Assembly: GCF_000282655.1 (NCBI RefSeq)
Contig: NZ_AKIV01000041.1
Location: 1-33,315 of the forward strand
DNA length: 33,315 bases
Direction: 5' to 3'
Source of the DNA: Polaromonas sp. CF318
GTDB lineage: Bacteria > Pseudomonadota > Gammaproteobacteria > Burkholderiales > Burkholderiaceae_C
Under the pieces are notes generated by a model. That model was not told where the DNA came from and did no database searches. It worked only from the letters and a program-made list of their open reading frames with translations. Both the position numbers and the translations under genes were made by a program. Each line of letters starts with the position of its first letter. Position 1 is the stretch's first letter. Below are positions 8,378-14,788 of the stretch, piece after piece.

Positions 8378-10336
8378 TTAACCCAGCTTGATGCTGCTCG
8401 GGTCGGCCGTCAGGTAGCCCACGGCCGCGCCGTAGCGGTCCTTGTAGTTCGCGCGCACCAGCGGGTCCAGCGTGGCCTGCACCTTGCCGTGCAGCGACGG
8501 GATCCAGTCGCCGGCATGCTGGAAGTTGCTCATGATGTAGGTCCAGCCGTTGAGGTCGTCCACCACGTGCAGGCCGGTGGCTTCGGCGCCCGAGGGCATG
8601 GACATCAGTCGCGACAGCTGCTGGGTGTCGACGTTGTAGGCCCAGATGAAGTTGTTGACGTGGGTGCTGCTGTCTTCACCGATGAAGAGGGTGCGCATTT
8701 TTTCCGAGAACTTCAGGTTGTCGGGGTTGGACACCCTGTTGGGGTTGGCCTTGTTGCCCAGCGCGTCGCCGGCGATGTCTTCACCGACCAGCAGGGCCTT
8801 GGTGTGCACCGGCATCCATTCGCTGTTGATGGCGTTGCCGGCCGAGTCCTTCTGGCCGCCGTCCAGCTTGTGCATCATCACGCCGCCGGCGATCAGCGCC
8901 TTGTCGAGCGCGATGCCGCTGGCCGCGTTCCAGCCCTTGCCGGTCTTGACCATGGAGTCCTGCATGTTCTGCAGCGCCGAGTAGGCGATCTTGTCCTTGA
9001 TGTTGACGGTGGTGCCTTCCATCTTGGAAAAACCCATGCTGCCGCCCATGAGGTAGGCATAGCGGTGGGTTTCCAAAAAGGCCGCGGCTTTTTCCATTCC
9101 GGGTTTCACCTTGATCCAGTTGGCGTTGCCGTTGTAGAAGACCTTGGTGAAGCTGGCGTCGGACGGGTCGGTTTTGTGCACCGTCATGATGTCGGCCGGC
9201 TTGAGTGTGTCGGCCATTTTTTCGATTTCGGCGCTCGTGGCGTGGCCCAGCTTGATCCAGGAAATCTTCGCGCCTTCGGCCGCCGGGTCGACCGAGAAGC
9301 CCGAGCCCAGCTTGCCCACATACAGGGTGCCGGACGAAAGGTCTTTCTCGCGGTCGGCCACAAAGACGAAGAGGCCGCTGTTGGTGGCGTCGTCGCCCAT
9401 CAGCACAGTGCGGTTGTCGGGCATGACCTGGACCAGTTCGTGCGAGATGCGGCCCAGGTTGTAGTGTTTTTTGACCGTGCCGGTGCCGTCGGGGTGCACG
9501 GTGACTTCGGGCAGGTGGCCGTAGTGGTAGGGGTTGGCCTTGGTCTCGTCGCCGTAGACGTTCTTGCTGAACTTCTTGAACTGCGCGCTTTCCGCGGCGA
9601 AAGGCGCGTCGGGCTCGTACTCTTCGCTGGAGAGGTGGGTGTTCCAGGGCGAGAGGCTGGCGCCGCAGGTGATCCACAGGCCGTGCGCCTTGGACATGTC
9701 GACGTTGTGGTACTTCACGAGGCTGAGCTTGCCGGTGGCGGGGTCCTGGTCCAGCGTGAGCACGGCGATGGGCGAGGGCAGGTTGCCGTAGGCGTCGGCG
9801 CCGGCCTGGTCGCGCGTGGTGTATTCAAACTGCACGACGGCGAACACCGCCTTGCCCTTGACGCCGGCCACGTTGGCGTTCGGCAGGCCCAGCAGCGAGG
9901 TGCCGTCGGGCGAGTCGGAAAACATCTGGCGTTCCTTGCCGGGCACCGAGCGGTCGATGATGGGCTGGTTGTTGATGTCCACATAGCCGCCGCTCAGGAT
10001 GGTGCCGCCCTTGCCATCCGGCACCATGTCGCCGGTGACGAAGAAGGGCTGGTAGGCCAGCCGGTAGCTTTGCGTGCTGTTGTCCTTGAGCCGGACCTGC
10101 AGGCTGGAGCCCACGGTGGTGGTGGCCATGGCGGCCGTGTCGGCCAGTGAGGGCGCGGCCATGGAGGTGAAGCTGGAAGACAGGTAGTTACCCGCGGCGG
10201 CGGGACCGCTGCCGGTGGCGCAGCCCGACAGCAGGGTGCTGGACGCCAGTGCCCCCAGCGGCAGCATGGGCGCGGTCGCCAGGAACTTCAGGGCGGTGCG
10301 GCGTGAGGGAAGGGATGGGGTGGCCAGGTCGGACAT
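8378..10336 (-). CDS. phoX: PhoX-family (DUF839) exported phosphatase
   Basis: 652 aa, length typical of PhoX. The N-terminus has a Tat signal: SRRTALKFLATAPMLPLGAL with the twin arginines at residues 12-13. A lipobox-like LLSGC follows, so the protein may be lipid-anchored after folding. The body matches PF05787: repeated beta-propeller-like segments, SLSPWNTHLSSEEYEPD, NGWTYIMSNFQHAGDW near the C-terminus. PhoX enzymes are Ca/Fe-dependent alkaline phosphatases that release phosphate from organic esters in the periplasm. A PhoB-like box at 10442-10459 with a -10 at ideal distance supports a phosphate-starvation role. Ribosome site is weak. Not all DUF839 proteins have proven phosphatase activity. 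Confidence 0.88.
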   Translation of the reverse strand: MSDLATPSLPSRRTALKFLATAPMLPLGALASSTLLSGCATGSGPAAAGNYLSSSFTSMAAPSLADTAAMATTTVGSSLQVRLKDNSTQSYRLAYQPFFVTGDMVPDGKGGTILSGGYVDINNQPIIDRSVPGKERQMFSDSPDGTSLLGLPNANVAGVKGKAVFAVVQFEYTTRDQAGADAYGNLPSPIAVLTLDQDPATGKLSLVKYHNVDMSKAHGLWITCGASLSPWNTHLSSEEYEPDAPFAAESAQFKKFSKNVYGDETKANPYHYGHLPEVTVHPDGTGTVKKHYNLGRISHELVQVMPDNRTVLMGDDATNSGLFVFVADREKDLSSGTLYVGKLGSGFSVDPAAEGAKISWIKLGHATSAEIEKMADTLKPADIMTVHKTDPSDASFTKVFYNGNANWIKVKPGMEKAAAFLETHRYAYLMGGSMGFSKMEGTTVNIKDKIAYSALQNMQDSMVKTGKGWNAASGIALDKALIAGGVMMHKLDGGQKDSAGNAINSEWMPVHTKALLVGEDIAGDALGNKANPNRVSNPDNLKFSEKMRTLFIGEDSSTHVNNFIWAYNVDTQQLSRLMSMPSGAEATGLHVVDDLNGWTYIMSNFQHAGDWIPSLHGKVQATLDPLVRANYKDRYGAAVGYLTADPSSIKLG

Positions 10337-10425
10337 TGTTGTGTGTTCCAGTTGCGGGTGGGGAATGATGCGAAGCGGCGCTGTGCCCGCGCCACGGCGC
10401 AGGGCAAGGCCGCTGCGCTGCCGGA

Positions 10426-10459
10426 ATCTTAGGAAGCTTGTGTGACAGTTTCTTGAAAC
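10426..10459 (-). promoter_or_regulatory. PhoB-box promoter for the PhoX gene
   Basis: Read on the minus strand: GTTTCAA (10453-10459), GAAA, CTGTCAC (10442-10448), then exactly 10 nt to TAAGAT (10426-10431). The second 7-mer matches the Pho box half CTGTCAT at six of seven positions, the first at four of seven. The 11-nt repeat period and 10-nt distance to the -10 are as in known PhoB promoters. Confidence 0.6.
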
Positions 10460-10610
10460 GGGCTGCCATGGATGGCGCCAGGCCGTGGTGCCGTTGGTGG
10501 ATTAACCCCGGTGGGGGTACTTGAATATCCCGGGGCGGACCGCAAGCTGGCTGGCTGCGGGCCAAAATCGGGCCGGCGAAACCCATACAGCAACTTCTCA
10601 AGGCCTTCCC

Positions 10611-11279
10611 ATGACCACCCAGCTCAAGATCGATTTTGTGTCCGACGTTTCCTGCCCCTGGTGCGTGATTGGCCTGAAGTCGCTGGACCAGGCGCTGGAG
10701 CGCGTGCGCGGCGACATCCAGGCTGAACTGCATTTCCAGCCCTTTGAGCTCAATCCCAAAATGGCACCCGAGGGCCAGGAGATCACCGAGCACATCACCG
10801 AGAAATACGGCATCACGCCCGCCCAGGCCCAGGCCAACCGCGAAAACATACGCGCGCGCGGCGCCCAGGTCGGTTTCAAGTTCAGCATGGCCGACGAGCC
10901 GGGCGGCGGGCGCAGCCGCATCTACAACACCTTCGACGCGCACCGCCTGCTGCACTGGGCCGAGCTTGAAGGCGCGGACAAGCAGAAGGCGCTCAAGGAA
11001 CTGCTGTTCAAGCGCTATTTCACCGACGGCCAGAGCCCGGCCTCACACGAGGTGCTGGCCCAGGCGGCTGCCGAAGCGGGCCTGGATGAAACCCGCGCGC
11101 GCGAGGTGCTGGCCTCGGGCGAATACGCGCGTGAGGTGCGCGAGCGCGAACAGTTCTACCTGACGCAGGGCATCCACTCGGTGCCGGCCGTCATCATCAA
11201 CGACCGCCACCTGATTTCGGGTGGCCAGCCGGTGGAAGTGTTCGAGCAGGCCTTGAGGCAGATCGCCGCAGCCGGCTGA
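10611..11279 (+). CDS. DsbA family oxidoreductase (FrnE-like)
   Basis: 222 aa, thioredoxin fold with a helical insert, PF01323. The active site CPWC is at residues 15-18 in FVSDVSCPWC, and the cis-proline loop is HSVPAVIIND near residue 193. There is no signal peptide, so it works in the cytoplasm, like FrnE/YwbO proteins, and not in periplasmic disulfide formation. Role is a thiol-disulfide oxidoreductase or isomerase of unknown partner. Start at 10611 follows AAGG. Members of this group are induced by oxidative stress in some bacteria; a GST gene lies 168 bp downstream in the same direction. Confidence 0.9.
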   Translation: MTTQLKIDFVSDVSCPWCVIGLKSLDQALERVRGDIQAELHFQPFELNPKMAPEGQEITEHITEKYGITPAQAQANRENIRARGAQVGFKFSMADEPGGGRSRIYNTFDAHRLLHWAELEGADKQKALKELLFKRYFTDGQSPASHEVLAQAAAEAGLDETRAREVLASGEYAREVREREQFYLTQGIHSVPAVIINDRHLISGGQPVEVFEQALRQIAAAG

Positions 11280-11358
11280 GAGCGGAGCAGGCCTGGACGG
11301 GTTGGTTTTCAAGCCGGCCGCGCCAAAACGGCGCCTTGTCGGAGCAGGGCGAAATCTT

Positions 11359-11366
11359 CGTAGGAC
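11359..11366. repeat. CGTAGGAC intergenic motif copy
   Basis: CGTAGGAC followed by AAGC occurs in the gap between the DsbA and GST genes. The same 8-mer recurs as an inverted pair at 18456-18463 and 18553-18560, also intergenic. It may mark a dispersed repeat family; three short matches are weak evidence. Confidence 0.25.
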
Positions 11367-11447
11367 AAGCGGACGCGGCGGCATTTGCCGTGGATTCAAG
11401 CCCGGGCTTCGCGCAGAATGAAATGACCCTCACAGGAGTTGTCATTC

Positions 11448-12176
11448 ATGCCTTACGAACTTCATTATTGGCCCACGATCCAGGGCCGCGGCGAATTTGT
11501 CCGGCTCGCGCTGGAGGCCGCCGGCGCCGACTACGTGGATGTGGCGCGCGGCTGCGAAGGCGAAGGCCAGGGCATTCCCGCGATGATGCAGTTCATCGAA
11601 AGCGCCGACGTGCGGCGGCCGCCCTTCGCGCCGCCATTCCTGGTGGACGGCAAGACCATCGTCGGCCAGTCGGCGGCCATCCTGCTCTACCTGGGCCCGC
11701 GCCTGGGCCTGGTCGGCAAAAGCGAAACGGCGCGGCTGTGGACGCACCAGATACAGCTCACGATTGCCGACGTCGTGGCCGAGGCGCACGACACCCACCA
11801 CCCGGTGGGCACGGGCCTTTATTACGAAGACCAGAAGAAGGAAGCACTCAGGCGCGCCAAAGAATTCAGGACGGCGCGCATCCGCAAATTCCTGGCCTGG
11901 TTTGAAGCCGTGCTGGCGCGCAACCCGCGTGGCAGCGCGCACCTCGTGGGCGGCAGCCTCAGTTATGCCGACCTCTCGCTGTTCCAGCTGGTGGAGGGAT
12001 TGCTCTATGCCTTCCCCAAGGCCGCTCGCCGGGCGCTGAAAAACGTGCCGCATGTGATGGACCTGCACGACCGCGTGGCGCGGCACAGGCGCGTGGCCGG
12101 CTACCTCGCGAGCGAACGGCGCATTTCCTTCAACGAGGACGGTATTTTCCGCCGCTACCCGGAGCTCGACGCCTAG
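11448..12176 (+). CDS. Glutathione S-transferase family protein
   Basis: 242 aa. An N-terminal thioredoxin-like domain (residues 1-80) opens with YELHYWPTIQGRGEFVRLAL, the pattern of sigma/pi-like GSTs, where the early Tyr activates glutathione. The cis-Pro and SNAIL-like region is FAPPFLVDGKTIVGQSAAIL. A helical C-terminal domain follows, with GGSLSYADLSLFQLVEGLL carrying the conserved Asp cap, and an unusual tail SERRISFNEDGIFRRYPEL. AGGAG lies 9 nt before the ATG at 11448. Predicted cytosolic conjugation or peroxide defence; substrate unknown. A hairpin with a T-run at 12286-12309 may end the transcript. Confidence 0.9.
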   Translation: MPYELHYWPTIQGRGEFVRLALEAAGADYVDVARGCEGEGQGIPAMMQFIESADVRRPPFAPPFLVDGKTIVGQSAAILLYLGPRLGLVGKSETARLWTHQIQLTIADVVAEAHDTHHPVGTGLYYEDQKKEALRRAKEFRTARIRKFLAWFEAVLARNPRGSAHLVGGSLSYADLSLFQLVEGLLYAFPKAARRALKNVPHVMDLHDRVARHRRVAGYLASERRISFNEDGIFRRYPELDA

Positions 12177-12285
12177 CGGCGATGCCGCACCGCCGACGCT
12201 TTGGCGCGCGGCGCCCTCCTACATGCCTGTCTGTGCTTGCCTGACCGCAGGGCCTTGCCGGGCACGCGACCATGGTTGCCAGTGT

Positions 12286-12309
12286 CCGGCCACGCGATGG
12301 CCGGGATGT
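12286..12309 (+). terminator. Candidate terminator after the GST gene
   Basis: Perfect stem CCGGCCA (12286-12292)/TGGCCGG (12298-12304), 5-nt loop, then GATGTTTTT. The T-run begins a few bases off the stem, so strength is uncertain. It lies 110 nt after the GST stop and 41 nt before the next ATG. Confidence 0.4.
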
Positions 12310-12345
12310 TTTTCAAGTTGCGTTCGACACACAAGGAGACACACC

Positions 12346-13314
12346 ATGGCCAAAGAACACGATCCCAATCTCGACCCGATCAGCAAGGAGCCCGGCGCCC
12401 ACCCGGTCGGCACCGGCGTAGGTGCCGCCATGGGCGGCGTGGCGGGGGGCGCGGCCGCCGGTGCGGTGGCCGGCCCCGCCGGTGCCGTTGTCGGCGGCGT
12501 GGCCGGCGCGATCGCCGGCGGCATGGGCGGCAAGGAAGCCGCCGAGGCGCTGGACCCGACGGCCGAAGAGGCTTACTGGCGCGACAGGCACACGCTGGAG
12601 CCCTACTACGAAAGCGGCCGTCCCTTTGACGACTACGCGCCGGCCTACCGGCTGGGCGTGGAGGGCCGCCGGGATTACCCGGGCTCTTTCGAGGAAACCG
12701 AAATGCGCCTGGCGGACCGCTGGGATACCTACCGGGGACGCTCGACCCTGGATTGGCCGAAAGCCCGCCAGGCCAGCCGCGCGGCCTGGAACCGCGCGCA
12801 CGAGCGGCTCAGCGCCTTTGAAACCGCCGCCACCCTGAGCAACGCCGATACCGTCGGCGTGGCGGATGACGAGGAAATCATAGACACGCTCAACGACCTG
12901 CTGGAATCCTGCCGCGACGGCGAATATGGTTTCCGCGAATGCGCCGAGCACTCGCGCTCGGAGGATATCAAGGTCTTGCTGCACCGCCATTCCGGCGAAT
13001 GCCGCGCCGCGGGCCTGGAGCTGCAGACCCTGATACGCCAGCTGGGCGGCAAGCCCGATGAGGGCGGCTCCGTCAGCGGCGCGCTGCACCGCGGCTGGGT
13101 TTCGGTGCGCGCGACGCTGAGCGCCTACAGCGACCAGGCCATGCTCAATGAGTGCGAGCGCGGCGAGGATGCCGCCGTGGCGCGCTACCGCAAAGCCCTG
13201 AAACAAAACCTGCCGCTGGCCATCAAGAGCGTGGTGGAGCGCCAGGCCCAGGGCGCGCAGCGCAACCACGACCAGGTCAAGGCCTTGCGTGATGCGCTGA
13301 AGGCCTCGAAATAA
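12346..13314 (+). CDS. Glycine-zipper plus DUF2383 four-helix-bundle protein
   Basis: 322 aa, strong AAGGAGA ribosome site. Three parts: a short polar N-terminus; a Gly/Ala zipper at residues 20-63 (GTGVGAAMGGVAGGAAAGAV) that can insert in or contact membrane; and, after a Tyr/Asp-rich linker of about 100 residues, a PA2169-type four-helix-bundle domain (DUF2383, ferritin-like) from about residue 180, marked by IIDTLNDLLESCRDGEYGF and ECAEHSRSEDIKVLL. Such domains belong to a stress-associated family with no settled biochemical role. The fusion with a glycine zipper suggests an envelope or membrane-linked stress protein. Transcription ends at a good terminator at 13376-13402. Confidence 0.8.
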   Translation: MAKEHDPNLDPISKEPGAHPVGTGVGAAMGGVAGGAAAGAVAGPAGAVVGGVAGAIAGGMGGKEAAEALDPTAEEAYWRDRHTLEPYYESGRPFDDYAPAYRLGVEGRRDYPGSFEETEMRLADRWDTYRGRSTLDWPKARQASRAAWNRAHERLSAFETAATLSNADTVGVADDEEIIDTLNDLLESCRDGEYGFRECAEHSRSEDIKVLLHRHSGECRAAGLELQTLIRQLGGKPDEGGSVSGALHRGWVSVRATLSAYSDQAMLNECERGEDAAVARYRKALKQNLPLAIKSVVERQAQGAQRNHDQVKALRDALKASK

Positions 13315-13375
13315 GGCGACGGTTTCAGAAAAGATATTTAGCGTTTCTTGCCGACACTCGAGGTTCGGCAAACCG

Positions 13376-13402
13376 GGGGCGGCGCAGGCTGCCCCTTTTT
13401 TT
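13376..13402 (+). terminator. Rho-independent terminator
   Basis: Stem GGGGCGGC (13376-13383)/GCTGCCCC (13388-13395), one G-U pair, 4-nt loop, directly followed by seven T. It lies 61 nt after the stop of the four-helix-bundle gene. Confidence 0.8.
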
Positions 13403-13416
13403 CGCCTGGATCCCGG

Positions 13417-13755
13417 TTAATTCTTCAGGCGGCTGGCGCAGTCCACCTGCGCATCGAGCTGCATGCCGCCGCGTGAGTAGTCGACGTCGGTGACCTTGCA
13501 GCCCGAGTGCTGCTCTATGGCCTGCAGCAGGGCGGCGCGTCCGGCGGGCGTGGTGGAGATGGGGCCGGCGGCCTGCGAGGTGGCCGTCCAGGTGCCGGCA
13601 GTCAGCGCGCTGACCAGGTAGGTCCGCCCTTCAACGGTGACGCGTTGCGCGGCCGGATCAGCGGTCCCAAGGCCGGCACAGCCGGCCAGCGCCGCGGCGC
13701 CCAGCAGTACCCACCCCGCGATGGACGTGGCATGACGGACATGGAAAGCGCTCAT
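13417..13755 (-). CDS. Putative lipoprotein (112 aa)
   Basis: 112 aa. Signal peptide with lipobox: hydrophobic run SIAGWVLLGAAALAGC ending at the cysteine near residue 26, so it is probably anchored in the outer or inner membrane. The mature part is small and soluble (VTVEGRTYLVSALTAGTWTA; C-terminus GGMQLDAQVDCASRLKN) and has two further cysteines that could pair. No family recognised. Its ATG overlaps the stop of the upstream 58-aa lipoprotein gene as ATGA, a sign of translational coupling; it has no ribosome site of its own. Confidence 0.7.
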   Translation of the reverse strand: MSAFHVRHATSIAGWVLLGAAALAGCAGLGTADPAAQRVTVEGRTYLVSALTAGTWTATSQAAGPISTTPAGRAALLQAIEQHSGCKVTDVDYSRGGMQLDAQVDCASRLKN

Positions 13756-13928
13756 GCGGACGCGCGCGTGTCGTGCAGCGCTACCAGCGGCGCTGCCGGC
13801 AGGGCCTGCGCTGATGCGCTGTCGGCTTTGGGTTCGGGCACTTTGGGAGGGGCTTTGGGCGACTTGGCGTCGGGGCAAGCGGACAAAAGCAGCAAGCCGG
13901 CCAGTGTGAAGGGCAAGAGGGGCTTCAT
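13752..13928 (-). CDS. Small putative lipoprotein (58 aa)
   Basis: 58 aa: MKPLLPFTLAGLLLLSAC is a textbook lipoprotein signal, cysteine at residue 18. The mature peptide is Lys/Pro/Ala-rich (KSPKAPPKVPEPK), likely unfolded, like small anchored proteins. GGAG stands about 6 nt before the ATG at 13928. The stop overlaps the next gene's start by 4 nt. Function unknown; the pair with the 112-aa lipoprotein is probably one transcript. Confidence 0.65.
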   Translation of the reverse strand: MKPLLPFTLAGLLLLSACPDAKSPKAPPKVPEPKADSASAQALPAAPLVALHDTRASA

Positions 13929-14020
13929 GGTGTCTCCAGGCGCATGCGGTTGCGCTGCCTGAAATGATAGGCCGCGGGCCCGCGCAAGGCCAGTGCCCGC
14001 GGCCAAGTCGCGGCGGCCAC

Positions 14021-14239
14021 CTACAGGCGGCGATGACGTGGATGCGCGCCGGCCAGGCCCATGTGCTGCAGGGCTTCGCTGAGGCTGCGCGCGGGCTGCG
14101 CCGCGGTGCATTGCTGCTGGGCGCATGAGGGCCTGGTTTTGCTGGAGCCGGTGGGCTGCTGCCTGGCCAGTTCCGCCGCCAGCCGGCGGCCTTCTGTCTG
14201 CAGGTAAAGCGTCAGGTCCATTTCATCGGGCTGGTTCAT
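14021..14239 (-). CDS. Hypothetical protein (72 aa)
   Basis: 72 aa starting MNQPDEMDLTLYLQTEGRRL, preceded by AGGAG at 8 nt. The first half looks helical; the second is polar with two cysteines (PSCAQQQC) and a basic end PRHRRL. Not recognised. It lies between the Q/N-rich gene terminator (14280-14308) and the lipoprotein pair on the same strand. It could be the first gene of that small operon, 92 nt before the 58-aa lipoprotein. Confidence 0.5.
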   Translation of the reverse strand: MNQPDEMDLTLYLQTEGRRLAAELARQQPTGSSKTRPSCAQQQCTAAQPARSLSEALQHMGLAGAHPRHRRL

Positions 14240-14279
14240 GAGGTCTCTCCTGCAGGGCCGTGCTGTGGGGAACGGGCAC

Positions 14280-14308
14280 AAAAAAGTGGAGGCGCATGGC
14301 CTCCACTT
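14280..14308 (-). terminator. Rho-independent terminator of the Q/N-rich gene
   Basis: On the minus strand: perfect 10-bp stem AAGTGGAGGC/GCCTCCACTT (14284-14308), 5-nt loop, then a T-run complementary to the A-run at 14280-14285. It is 42 nt beyond the stop at 14351. Confidence 0.85.
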
Positions 14309-14350
14309 GTCTTCCTGGTTTTCTTCAATTCAACGCCGGTGGTGAAGCGG

Positions 14351-14641
14351 TCAGTTATTGCTGCGGCCCGATTGCCGGCTGCCCGAGTCTTCGGGCTGCA
14401 TGTTTTCATCGCGCTCCACCTGGCTGCGCGATGGCTTTTGCGGGTTGCCCTGGGCGCTGCCGTGCTGGCCTTGTTGCCCCGGCTGGCGCTGGTTGCCCTG
14501 GCCCTGGTTCAGCTGCGCATCGCTGGCCTGGTTGATGTTCTGGCGGTCCTGCTGGCCGGGTTGGTTGCGCTGGCCTTGCTGCTGCTGTTTGTCCTGGGCT
14601 TGGGGATTGTTCTTTTTCGGATCATTCTGATTGGAAGGCAT
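14351..14641 (-). CDS. Gln/Asn-rich disordered protein (96 aa)
   Basis: 96 aa, of which about 26 are Gln and 13 Asn, with Gly, Pro, Ser, Lys and Arg; no cysteine or aromatic residue and almost no hydrophobic ones. It is predicted to be fully disordered, hydrophilin-like. Expression signals are good: AAGGAG about 8 nt before the ATG and a strong terminator at 14280-14308, so it is a real, separately transcribed gene. Similar small Q/N-rich or KGG-type proteins in proteobacteria are linked to desiccation or general stress, but no specific function follows from the sequence. It lies just downstream of ligD on the same strand. Confidence 0.7.
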   Translation of the reverse strand: MPSNQNDPKKNNPQAQDKQQQQGQRNQPGQQDRQNINQASDAQLNQGQGNQRQPGQQGQHGSAQGNPQKPSRSQVERDENMQPEDSGSRQSGRSNN

Positions 14642-14788
14642 ACGGGTTCTCCTTGAAAGGTGGGGTAAGTTGAATGCGAAATGACGGTATGAAACCGCCA
14701 CGAAGCCAATGTAAAACCGCGCCCGAGATCGCCATGTCGGGCCGCGGGCCCTGCGTGTGTAGGAGGCGGATGACAGCCGGCTGGACAC

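Noticed and set aside
8372..10150. 592-codon open frame antisense to the PhoX gene
   Set aside because: Same cause; repetitive Val/Gly/His composition and no recognisable domain.
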